Shown in pieces: positions 1-9,297 of a stretch of DNA of 11,836 nt. A program made the translations under genes and the position numbers. Source of the stretch: Conidiobolus incongruus B7586 (lineage: Eukaryota; Entomophthoromycota; Entomophthoromycetes; Entomophthorales; Conidiobolaceae); contig JNEM01009264.1 in assembly GCA_000697335.1 (NCBI GenBank), positions 1 through 11,836 on the forward strand, in the 5' to 3' direction. Positions within the stretch are counted from its first letter, which is position 1. Each line of letters begins with the position of its first letter. The notes under the pieces were generated by a model. The model made no database searches and was not told the origin of the DNA. It saw only the letters and a program-made list of their open reading frames with translations.

Positions 1-3000
1 GTATTAAATTTAAATAAAATTATATCTTATTATTATAAAATTATATAATTTAATTAATGAATTAATATTCAAATAATATATAGATAACTGATTATAATAG
101 TTGTATATAAAATAGTTATATAATTTGAAAATTAAATATATACTTATACTTTTTGATAATTATTTAATATTTTTTTATTATTCAATCAAAATATATAACA
201 TGTTACAGAGTATATTATATAATTATATAATTATAAATTAAATTTTATATATAAAATATAATTCTAATTTATAAAAATTTTTAATAAATAAAAAATTTAT
301 TTAAATATATTAAATTATTTTAAATATAAAAATAATCATAATAATGTCAAAATTTTTAATTAATAATTAAAATAATTATAATATAATAGTTCATCCGCTA
401 TGTTTCAGTCATTTCCACTATATATTTTTCGGTATTTTAATTATAACTTTATATAATTTGCTTATAACATAGATCAAATATGTGAATGCAGCCATATTTA
501 TTAATTGATCCTCTGATATATTTCATCTAAAGTAGCTTGTAAATTAGCTATATTGATTGATACAGTATCTTAGTGGTCGAGATATCATTAATATGCTTGT
601 GATTTTAAATATTGGAATTTGACAATAAACTAAATTTTTAATAGTTATTTAAAGTTGCTAATATTAAAATAAAAAACGATTGAATAATTAATTTAATAAT
701 ATAAATTAGTCTAATATACAATTCAAAATGTGTGCAAATACTATTGTATAATTAATTAAATCAATTCTATATGAAATATTTTGTTGAAATAAAATACGCT
801 ACAAAAATAGTATTTTATAATTTTATTCACATATTTTAGAAAATAAAAATCAGGTGATATTTTTTGAAAAATTAATTTTGTTCATTGAATTATTTTCTAT
901 ATATTAATAATAACTTTATAAATAAATAAAAATATTTATATTTTATTAAATTTAATTTTTTTAGTAAAACATACCAGTAAAATTAAAATTTATCTTATTT
1001 TCAGAGTCAATTAATTAATTATTATTATATTTAGAATATTATTTAATTCTTATGTTTTTAATTTTATAATTGACTTATTTAAAAATTTTTGAATAATAAT
1101 TGCCTCAATTTGAAGTCAAACATATAATATTAAAAAGAATAATTTAAGTTTTAAATAGAATTATAACTACATATATAATTTGGAACACAATGTAATGTAA
1201 ATGGTAATAATAGATATAATTAGATTGTTCTCTGTTGATAAGACAATTATTTTAAATAAACTTGTAAAATATCTCAAATGGTCCAATAGGAAGATATTTA
1301 CATACTATACTTTGAAACTATCAGCGGAATTATAGAGACATTTAATGATTAATTTTATTTTCAAACACTCAAAAACTGTAAAAAATAAAAATAAAAATAA
1401 CATTTCAAAAAACAATGAGAATAATTATATTAAAAAAATACTCAATGAAATTAATACCTTAGATATATAATAATTTTATATGATATTCAAATTATACCAA
1501 TTTCAGCGTCAAAATATTAGTTTAAATTCTTTTTCAAATTGAAATACGTGTAGTATAATTTACTAATTAAAATTGTAAATTCTCTTTAATAAAATAAATA
1601 ATGATTAACACTACTTTTTCGATCATAAAACATAATTTACACAAATATAATTGAATTTTCCTCGAAAACTATCTATTTTTAATCATTTAATGGAATAAAT
1701 TTATTAATTAAAATATTCAGGTTGAATGTATATCATCGGATTTTATCATTTTAAAGTATTAAATCATTGAAAAAGAGTAATAGTTAATTTTTCTTTAAAG
1801 TAGTATTTAAAATAGCTTAAATAGCATAATTTTTATTAAATGAATAATGATAAGAAACTTTTTTAAGTTCATTATCAAATTAAATTATATAACATTATAT
1901 CTAGATAAAAAAAACCATTTTTATGCAAAAATTTATCTAAATTGAATAATTCAAATGTCTGAGGGTGTAATTGTAAAATAATCACTTGAATAATTTATCT
2001 CCGTGCTTATTGTGCTAAATTCATAATGCTTTCGGATGTTATAAATCAACTAATGCCACAAATCTCAAGATTTATCTTGATCAATATTATAAATGATTTT
2101 AGAAACTTGGTTTAGAAAATGTTTTGGCACTTGATACGGACTTATGTAAGCTAATAGAAAATATTTTAACTTTATTTCGAATTTCAATCTTTATTTTTGT
2201 TTTGTCTATTATTAAAATAACTATTTTAATGGTTATAATAGATAAAAAAATGAAAAAAATGCATATTTTCATTAATTCCAGATATATTGGCTATTTTTAC
2301 AATAACATAATGTTAAAATAATTTGTATATTTATAGATAACCTAAGAATTTTAATACACCAAGTATAACTTTATAACTAAACCATTATATTAATCAATAA
2401 AATCTATATAATTTATTATTATCAATATTGAGCTATCTATAACCTGTTAAACTAAAAATTAGAATATATTAATATTTTAAATCAAACTTCCATAAAATGA
2501 CTTTGTATATCATTATTCAATATAATAATTATATTATATTAATTAAAATTTTAAATAAAATGCTAAAAGAATTTAATTTTAAAAAGAATTATTATTTAAT
2601 TAGTATTACATTTGTATTATATTTATAAAATATATATTCAGATATTTTAATAAATATTCAATTAATTTTGATAAAAATTTCTATTATTTGCATTTTCAGA
2701 TATTGAAATTTAATTCTTTCACGGAGATAAAGAATAAAATAAATATTTTGATAATTTATAATCGAAATTTATTAAAGGCATGTAAAATTTTATGCTATTA
2801 ATGGAATGATTTTATATTTCAAAAATAAATTTTGGACAAATCAAATAAGAAAATTATAACAATATTCCAATCATCTAATCATCAAATTCATATTAAAAAA
2901 TTTATTTACTATCAAGTTTTTATGTTGAAATCTTATATTGTAAAGCGTTGTAGTGAATATATTCAACACAATTTATTATAAATTGAAGACTTTGTGAATT

Positions 3001-3240
3001 CATTATCTTGTAAATTATAATATTTATTAATATATATTATAAATACATATACTAATGGAATTTGACAACAAAAAAAATAAAAATATAGAACTATCTAAAT
3101 ATAAGTATTATTAATTATTTTATAATTAAAGAAACAATAGATATAAAAATAATCTGCATCTAAATTTAATATCGATCAAATTTTGATTATTTGATTTTAC
3201 ATAAATGGAAGAATATGAAATTAAACTGATACTGCCAGTT
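1..3240. other. AT-rich noncoding stretch, no supported gene
   Basis: This stretch is dominated by A/T runs with stops in every frame. The longest open frames are a 44-codon ATG frame at 1201-1335 (+), a 29-codon ATG frame at 2026-2115 (+) and an open stretch at 2124-2321 (+) that begins with TTG and is mostly hydrophobic. None has a recognisable domain or a supporting flanking signal, and the last lacks an ATG. Slightly less AT-rich patches lie at about 390-620, 1190-1340 and 1990-2130 and could be very old decayed sequence. A 12-bp exact inverted pair (CACGGAGATAAA at 2720-2731 and its complement at 1994-2005) is the only structured repeat I noticed. Confidence 0.6.
1201..1335 (+). CDS. small unassigned open frame (44 codons)
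   Basis: An ATG-initiated frame of 44 codons ends at TAG (1333-1335). The product begins MVIIDIIRLFSVDK and contains YLKWSNRK. I recognise no domain, signal peptide or repeat. The patch is less AT-rich than its surroundings, which is the only reason to list it. The opposite strand is also fairly open here, so chance or a decayed fragment is at least as likely as a gene. Confidence 0.1.
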   Translation: MVIIDIIRLFSVDKTIILNKLVKYLKWSNRKIFTYYTLKLSAEL

Positions 3241-3248
3241 TTCAAAAG

Positions 3249-3256
3249 TATATAAA
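3249..3256 (+). promoter_or_regulatory. TATA box of the secreted repeat protein gene
   Basis: TATATAAA is followed by CCCTGAAT, 127 nt before the first ATG at 3384. The paralogous locus downstream has TATATAAA followed by CTCTAAAT ahead of its own ATG. The matching extended box at both genes supports a real promoter, although TATA-like strings are common in DNA of this composition. Confidence 0.5.
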
Positions 3257-3383
3257 CCCTGAATATTGAACTCAATAGTATCACAATTCCATTAATAATT
3301 CTAATATTTGAATACTTTTATTCAATTGATTCACCCGTGCTATTCTGAATTATACTTTGATCATTTAAATTAATTTTTCGAAA

Positions 3384-3968
3384 ATGTTGGTTAAAATGAA
3401 TATTGTATACTTGTTACTCGCTGTTATTTCCGGTGTATTTTCCCAAGCAGACCCTTCTGTCGATGCTCAAGCTCAATTGCTTGATTCTGAAGATCCCTTT
3501 GGTGATTCTCAAGTTTCCCGAATGATGGGTTGGGACTTCTGTAAGAAGTATGAAAGATTCTGTATTCCTAAACCAATTCATTGGAAGTATAAGGTTAAAT
3601 GCAGAATGTTCCGTCATAAATACAATAAGAAATGTAAACCAACTACCACTACTTCAGCTAAGTATCCTCATAAGACTACTACCACTACTTCAGCTAAGTA
3701 TCCCCATAAGACTACTACCACCACTTCAGCTAAATATCATCGCAAAACTACTACCACTACTTCAGCTAAATACCATCGCCAAACTACTACCACTACCTCA
3801 GCTAAGTATCCTCATAAAACTACTACCACTACCTCAGCTAAATACCCCCATAAGACTACTACCACCACTTCAGCTAAATATCATCGCAAAACTACTACCA
3901 CTACCTCAGCTAAGTATCCTCATAAAGCTACTACCACTACTACCACCTCGGCCAGATATTACTATTAA
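3384..3968 (+). CDS. secreted four-cysteine protein with Thr-rich (mucin-like) 12-residue repeats
   Basis: This is an intact 194-residue frame ending at TAA, clearly richer in G/C than its flanks. Residues 1-20 form a signal peptide (basic start, then VYLLLAVISGVFS), with likely cleavage after S20 or A22. ATG at 3384 is taken as the start. A second in-frame ATG at 3396 (M5) also has A at -3 and would leave the signal peptide whole. Residues 21-49 are acidic and hydrophilic and include DPF at 37-39. Residues 50-86 are basic and carry all four cysteines (C53, C60, C73, C84) in a C-x6-C-x-P-x-P-x9-C-x10-C arrangement. Residues 87-194 are nine Thr-rich units of the TTTTTSAKYPHK type, a strong candidate for O-glycosylation. 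No transmembrane segment or GPI signal is seen, so the product is probably exported. I recognise no family. Wall, coat or secreted effector roles are only inference. A diverged paralogue lies at 7363-7782. Confidence 0.85.
   Translation: MLVKMNIVYLLLAVISGVFSQADPSVDAQAQLLDSEDPFGDSQVSRMMGWDFCKKYERFCIPKPIHWKYKVKCRMFRHKYNKKCKPTTTTSAKYPHKTTTTTSAKYPHKTTTTTSAKYHRKTTTTTSAKYHRQTTTTTSAKYPHKTTTTTSAKYPHKTTTTTSAKYHRKTTTTTSAKYPHKATTTTTTSARYYY
3642..3965 (+). repeat. 36-bp coding tandem repeat with a 144-bp higher-order period
   Basis: Nine units encode (T)TTTTSAKYxxK-type peptides and fill residues 87-194 of the secreted protein. By their last three residues, units 1-8 read PHK, PHK, HRK, HRQ, PHK, PHK, HRK, PHK. 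Unit 9 is the diverged end TTTTTTSARYYY after one extra Ala. The PHK-PHK-HRK-x pattern occurs twice, 144 bp apart. Unit 3 (3711-3746) and unit 7 (3855-3890) are identical at the DNA level, although most units differ at synonymous sites. This suggests a recent four-unit duplication or conversion inside an older array. Confidence 0.85.
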
Positions 3969-4062
3969 ACCCTATACCTATACTCCATACTTGATATTAA
4001 ATCAATTATAAGTCCAGACCAAGTCCCCTCTTTACCATGGATACCTATGCAATATATAACTT

Positions 4063-4068
4063 AATAAA
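4063..4068 (+). terminator. AATAAA polyadenylation signal of the secreted protein gene
   Basis: AATAAA lies 95 nt after the stop codon, at the end of a short, less AT-rich 3' segment. The paralogous gene has AATAAA at a similar distance (about 105 nt) from its TAA. The hexamer alone is weak evidence in A/T-rich DNA, so the matching spacing carries the argument. Confidence 0.4.
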
Positions 4069-4667
4069 TTCAGTAATTTTTCAAGTAATATATTTTAAAA
4101 CTAGATTTTTATTAATTTTATAATATTTTTAATATTATTTCTATCTTAATATTCTTTAATTAGTAAAATTTATCATATTTGAAGATATCAACAATTATTT
4201 ATCAAGTAAAACCTTTAGCTTTAATTATTCACTATTAATATAAATATTACCCAAGATATAATAGCTAAAATTTTCGAGAAATAGTATATGGCAAACAGGT
4301 CAATTAAATAAAATTGTTTTAATTGACACAGTAATTATTATAAAATTACTCTAATATGAAATACTGAAAAAATAAACAACCAATTTTCAATTGAATATAT
4401 TATCTTACTATGTAGTAATTGATTTTACATATACATACCTAAATATTGATAATTAAATTCAACTAATAGTTTAAATTAATCTGATTATTTATATTTTGGT
4501 AACTAGCAATTAATCAGATCCCACTCTTTCGCGCTACTTGTATTTCAAATAAATAAATATTTACAATATAATTGACTATTTTATATCAAACCATTACATA
4601 TAATACAATTCCTTTTAGTTAATTTAAATTTAAAAATATATTTTTAAAAAAAGAAAATTATATGATC

Positions 4668-4700
4668 AATAATTTTTAAAATTTTTTTTTAAAAATTATT
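4668..4700. repeat. perfect 14-bp A/T hairpin
   Basis: AATAATTTTTAAAA at 4668-4681 and its exact reverse complement at 4687-4700 flank a five-T loop. It could be a relic of a miniature inverted-repeat element, or it could simply arise by chance in A/T-only DNA. No target-site duplication is convincing. Confidence 0.5.
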
Positions 4701-5181
4701 AATAATATAAAGTAATTACAAATATAATAATTTAAATCTATAAACATTTCAATTTGCATCTTTATATATGTAATATTTAAAATTAACATTATCATATATC
4801 AATCCTTGTGATATTCACAATCTCTTTAAATATTGTTTTATTATTTTACAACTGGTATTAGTTCGATATTTAAAACTAATTATCGAATTATCACTTATAT
4901 TTTTAAAGTCTTTTTAGTAATATAATTTTTATAATCAAAATTTTTCAATATTTGAATAATATATAGATATACCGAAATAGATAATTCTGACTAGAATACT
5001 TAGCAAATTAAGAAGGTTCTCATTTCTAAAATACAGGGATAAAATTTGATATAAAATTATCTTTGACAAATGAGTAAAACTTGGGATAAACCCCTTATAT
5101 TTATTTTTAATGGATCTCATCACTCTATGAATATAACATACCCTGTTTTTTAAATATATTCAGTATATAACATTTGAATTG

Positions 5182-5201
5182 TTGATATATATATATATCA
5201 A
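5182..5201. repeat. self-complementary (TA)n block
   Basis: An alternating TA run is bounded by TTGA and TCAA, making a 20-bp perfect palindrome. It is best read as a dinucleotide microsatellite. Nothing suggests a regulatory role. Confidence 0.6.
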
Positions 5202-6928
5202 ACTTTATATTAATTAGAGAAAATTGATTATATAAAATTTCGAATAAAAGCATTTAATATAATAAATCATAAAAACTATATAAACACTATAGTCAAAGGA
5301 ATTTTTTATTGTAATTGGTTTAGAAAACAAACTAAATTATAAAATAACACTCAAATTATTATTGCAATAAAATAAATATGATAAGAACTCATAAAGCAAT
5401 CTATTTAATTATAATTACTAAAATGAGATTTATTTATCAATAATATAGTCCTGAATCCTTTTCTAATTAATATAATTTTTTCAACATTGAGATCTCTATT
5501 TAATGTAATTTAATAGTATTAAGCTCAAACAGTATCTTTTTCAATATTATGAATAATATCCAGGTCTAAATATCAAACAATTTGCAATTCCTATTTAAAT
5601 AAATTTTAATTAATTTTCAAACATTATTTCTCTTGGATTATTAATTGATATTTGAAAATTTTAATTTTTGATTAAATTTATGATTTTTATAATTATTTAG
5701 TTACTTTATTTAATCAAAGTATAAATTTTTTTTCTCTTGATCATTTATTAGATATTTTTATAATAACCAATTATTAATGATATTTATCATTTAATAAAAA
5801 AAATTACTAATAATTTTTTAGAACTCATAAACTTGATTGTTTTTCAAAAGAAATACATATATGATATATACCAAGCTCTACCAATGTAATATGCCTATGT
5901 TATAACCCACTAAATTTAAATATACAATATAACTATATACAATATAATCCATGAATGACGTTAAATCAAGATTGAAAATAGGATAACATATAATATATAA
6001 TAAATGAATTTAAATGTTGTTTGATTATAATAATATTATACGATTTGAAATGTATATATCGGATTTAAAATAAATAAAATCGATAATAATTAAAATTCTG
6101 AAATGCTTAATTTTAAAAAATATGAAATTTAAAGAAAATATATGGTATATAAATAGGTTCAACTACTTTTTGGAAAATATTCAAGCTTGCTGTATTTGAA
6201 ATTACATTTGTTATTAAATACTTAAAAAATAGTTAATCATTTTATCAAACTCTCTTTATTTAGCCAATAATGCCTAACAAAAATATTTAATCATTAAATT
6301 GAAATTACTTATCAAGATTAGCTCTTTGAAATAGGTTCACAGTTATGAAGTTATATTATTAGCACTAAGTTCATTAATTACATAATATGATTAATTCGGT
6401 GCTTTTATGTAAAACTGGAGACTACATATAATAAATATATTTGATCAAATTATGAAAAAAATTATTGTATTTTGAAATATTGGATTATTAAATTATCAGT
6501 TTCAATTGTTAGTTTGGAGGTTATAGGATTGGAAAAGTAATTTATGAGGATTCGGTAAAATCTGATCTTTTTTATTAAGTGAATAATAAGAATGGTATTT
6601 ATACTGCATTGAAGCTAAAAAGGAGTAAAAATTAATTTGTAATCAGTAATTATATCCATTACTGTATTGAGTAGTTAGGTGTATACATTATTGAAATATA
6701 GAATAGAATGAATCAATTAGAACTATGCATCAATTGTATTCTTAGTAATAATGTTACTATCTCATATTTGCAAACCTAACACAATCAAATTTTTCTATTA
6801 ATATGTATTTAATAATTTGATAAATTTGATCACCAATGTAAATATTGCAGTTCATTTAAGATATAAACAAAGAATTCAAGGATTATAAACATTATTTGAA
6901 TATTAAAAATTGATGACTATGACTATTG

Positions 6929-6952
6929 TTATTATTATTATTATTATTATTA
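6929..6952 (+). repeat. (TTA)8 microsatellite
   Basis: Eight uninterrupted TTA units lie in noncoding DNA. The purity suggests a young, length-variable simple repeat. Confidence 0.9.
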
Positions 6953-7118
6953 AAATATATTATTTTATGTATTCTAATTCTTATTCGGAAATCAATTGTA
7001 ATCAACAATACCTCAAATGATTTTTGTTAAGATTTGCTTCCTATATTAAAATGACTTGAGATATATTCCGCTATAGAAATTTTATTAATATAATTGAATC
7101 TTAAAAAATGTCTAATCA

Positions 7119-7250
7119 ATGTCAACTGTCTTATCTAAATTAATCTTGATTAATTATAGAAGAAATTGTGTTGCACGATTTGATAATCAATTTATGGATC
7201 AATATTTTAACTTTCTAGTAAGTTATATGGAGATGGAACCATTGAACTAA
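7119..7250 (+). CDS. small unassigned open frame (43 codons) upstream of the paralogue
   Basis: An ATG frame of 43 codons ends at TAA (7248-7250), 47 nt before the TATA box of the downstream paralogue. The product begins MSTVLSKLILINYRRN and ends SYMEMEPLN. It is richer in varied residues than random A/T frames, but I recognise no domain. It may be a relic of a decayed gene together with the broken open blocks at 6335-6800, or it may be chance. Confidence 0.15.
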   Translation: MSTVLSKLILINYRRNCVARFDNQFMDQYFNFLVSYMEMEPLN

Positions 7251-7297
7251 TAGCTTAAGGATGTATCGACAATATAATACTTAATTATTGCTAATAC

Positions 7298-7305
7298 TAT
7301 ATAAA
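7298..7305 (+). promoter_or_regulatory. TATA box of the paralogous locus
   Basis: TATATAAA is followed by CTCTAAAT, 57 nt before the ATG at 7363. It matches the extended TATA box of the first gene in this window. The spacing to the ATG is shorter here, so the leader would be shorter. Confidence 0.45.
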
Positions 7306-7362
7306 CTCTAAATTCTATATTCTATCCAATTTTGAAAAATTCATATCGCCATTTGTTTTAAA

Positions 7363-7782
7363 ATGCTCGGGAATTTATATTCCATATATCTTTCATTTAT
7401 AATCATTTGTGTTGTTTTTGCTAAGGATCCTTTTGATAGATCTATTAATGATCAATGACAAAAAAAATATTGTAATAGGCTTACATACTGGTGTGAGCCT
7501 ACGCCATTCGCGCATACTGCTTATAATCAATGGTGTAATTGGTATTGTCGATGCTGCAAGTCAACTACCACTGTGCATCCTCCGAAACCTACTACCTATA
7601 CATCCACAAGTTCTTCCATTCCATATCCTCTCACTCCTACTACTTGTATTTCTTCAACTTCCTCCAGATACTCTTCCAAGCCCAGTATCAGCACTGCCAC
7701 CTCGTCTTGTCGTTGAGAATGTGTCAAATGCATTATTACAACCACGATCAGATCGCTAAATCCGGTATATCCCTACTATTAA
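7363..7782 (+). pseudogene. paralogue of the secreted cysteine/Thr-rich protein, with two in-frame TGA codons
   Basis: One frame runs from ATG 7363 to TAA 7780-7782 (139 codons). It is interrupted only by TGA at 7456-7458 (codon 32) and 7714-7716 (codon 118), with no TAA, TAG or frameshift. Residues 1-20 form a signal peptide (SIYLSFIIICVVFA) followed by KDPF, matching DPF in the first gene. Residues 33-66 carry six cysteines (C37, C44, C58, C62, C64, C65). Their C-x6-C-x-P-x-P start (WCEPTP) mirrors FCIPKP in the first gene. A Thr/Ser/Pro tail follows, without the 12-residue repeat. After the second TGA there are two more Cys, and the end PYY-TAA-ACC matches YYY-TAA-ACC of the first gene. 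TGG to TGA or CGA to TGA would explain both stops and fits the local G:C to A:T drift. The first TGA lies near the Trp50 region of the paralogue. I favour a young pseudogene. Read-through or TGA recoding is possible. If the second TGA were the true stop, only one would be premature. Confidence 0.7.
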
Positions 7783-7886
7783 ACCACTGATTGAATATTC
7801 CAAATAACCTAACTTTTAAATATACATGAAATTCCAATATAACTATTCATTTAACCCTATTACCATTATGAAATATAGTACATCAT

Positions 7887-7892
7887 AATAAA
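7887..7892 (+). terminator. AATAAA polyadenylation signal of the paralogous locus
   Basis: AATAAA lies about 105 nt after the TAA at 7780-7782. The first gene has the same hexamer 95 nt after its stop, and both are preceded by a TACCAT-containing segment. The shared layout suggests that the 3' flank was duplicated with the gene. Confidence 0.4.
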
Positions 7893-8286
7893 TTTCATCT
7901 TGCTACTATTATATAAAATGTCTCCCAGTTTAGTTAATATTCATTACATATAATTAATCACATTAAACAATGATAATGTAATCAGATTTGTTCCCTGTTT
8001 CTGAAAAATAGTATTTATCAGAATATTTCCAATTTTGAATATAAAGATTATTAATTTAACTACAAATTCAACATTAAAATATCATTGTGTAATAATATGG
8101 ATTTTATATATTGCTAAAGATTTCTATATTTTATCATAGTTCTATATTCTAAATCTTAATTATAATAAATCATTATATAAAATATGATCAATAAAACTAA
8201 TTTCATTTATTAAAATAAATCTAACCATATATAATATGGAATTTAAAATAATAAAGAATCAAATTAATATTATCATAAAATCAAAG
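7893..8286. other. AT-rich spacer, nothing recognised
   Basis: This is noncoding A/T-rich sequence between the paralogue's 3' end and the first transposon. I see no open frame, repeat or RNA gene in it. Confidence 0.6.
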
Positions 8287-9069
8287 TAATGGGAAATTTT
8301 TTAATTTTTGATTTTTTAAAGATATTATTAATTTTAAATAAAAAAATATATACAATACAAATAGGAAAATAAGTAGTTTCAAATTATATATATATTAATT
8401 TATTGATTAAAAAAAATTTTAAAATTGATTGTTTGATTTAAATTTACTTAAACTTAATAATAACAATCAAAAGCTATTTATTTTAATATTAATACAACTT
8501 AATTATAAATCCATTAAAATCTTTTAAAATTTACAAACAATATTTAATAATAAAGTATTATTTAAATCAACAATTTATCACTAGATAAATTATTTTAAAA
8601 TCAAAAGAAAAATTATCTATAACCAATTAAAATTTAAAAGATTAATTTTAAATATTATTTTTTTGATTGTTAATAAAATAAAAAAATATATTGAAAAGAA
8701 TTTTTTTATTTCACTTAAAGAATTATTAAGATATTCTAATATTAGTCATATAAGTATTTTTTATATATTAAAGTTTAAATTAAAATCAATTAATAAAAAT
8801 ATAAAATAGGTAGCTTATATTTTAATTAAAGTTTAAAAAATATTAAAATAGCTATTATTAAATAAAGCTTACTAATGTATATTTAAAAACTAAAGCTTTT
8901 ATAATAAATTATTATAATTAATGAAACTTTAATTCTTTTATATAATCCTTTATTAAAATATAAATTAAAATGTTAAATTAAGTTAAATCAACCTTTTTTA
9001 CAAATTCCTTTAAATAAACACTTTATTAATAACAAAATATTAATTATTATAATAAATTATAATAATATA

Positions 9070-9100
9070 CTAACCTACAAAAATAAGTTATAAAATCAAA
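9070..9100. repeat. left terminal inverted repeat of element B
   Basis: It starts CTAACCTACAAAAATAAG and pairs with the reverse complement of 10594-10624 at 29 of 31 positions. It is preceded by TA. Confidence 0.85.
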
Positions 9101-9297
9101 AACAATTATACTTTTACTAATAACTTAATTAATATTTAATAAAATAAACTTAAATTAAATAATTAAAATCTATTAGATTTATTAATAATATATATTATTA
9201 AATGATGATATTAAATTATTAATTAGTTAAAATATAAACCCTTAAATTTTACCTAAGTTGAATCATAAATTTTTAAATTTTTGGTGATAAAAAGAAA

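Larger units (their letters stand above)
4069..7118. other. AT-rich intergenic stretch between the paralogues
   Basis: No supported gene. It contains a perfect A/T hairpin at 4668-4700, a self-complementary (TA)n block at 5182-5201, a TATA-like TATATAAATA at 6146-6155 with no gene behind it, and a (TTA)8 microsatellite at 6929-6952. A 59-codon ATG frame on the minus strand (5120 down to 4935) has no recognisable feature. Patches at about 4519-4546, 5870-5908 and 6335-6800 are less AT-rich. The last shows several open blocks broken by stops and may be a decayed coding region. Confidence 0.55.

Noticed and set aside
390-620. Less AT-rich patch with a faint minus-strand resemblance to a retroelement protein
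   Set aside because: The similarity covers only a few residues and has no neighbouring domains or terminal repeats. At most it is an unidentifiable fossil.
2124-2321. 65-codon hydrophobic open frame
   Set aside because: It begins at TTG, not ATG, has no domain and is mostly Ile/Leu/Lys from A/T-rich codons. It is best read as chance.
1994-2731. 12-bp exact inverted pair (CACGGAGATAAA) about 720 bp apart
   Set aside because: No extension beyond the 12 bp, no flanking duplication and no internal element are visible. Chance cannot be excluded.
3550-4011. Long open frame in another phase across the repeat protein gene, and a minus-strand frame at 3414-3617
   Set aside because: They are by-products of the Thr-rich repeat and the higher G/C of the real gene. 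They have no signal peptide, start context or homology of their own.
4935-5123. Minus-strand open frame of about 60 codons
   Set aside because: It starts at GTG with ATG next, and its product is Ile/Leu/Tyr-rich with no recognised motif. It lacks convincing upstream or downstream signals.
6146-6155. TATATAAATA as a third promoter
   Set aside because: The next ATG (6270) opens only six codons, and no paralogue-like signal peptide follows.
6355-6406. AGCAC...GTGCT possible stem around an ATTAATTA-rich loop
   Set aside because: Only five G/C-containing pairs match, the spacer is long, and there is no RNA-gene context.
7456-7458. In-frame TGA read as selenocysteine
   Set aside because: I see no SECIS-like structure in the 3' flank by eye and no redox motif at the site. 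A simple nonsense change is the easier explanation.
7409-7790. Two alternative-phase open frames over the second paralogue
   Set aside because: They overlap the phase that matches the first gene's signal peptide, cysteine core and C-terminal end. The products are Leu/Pro-rich or Tyr/His-rich shadows without homology.
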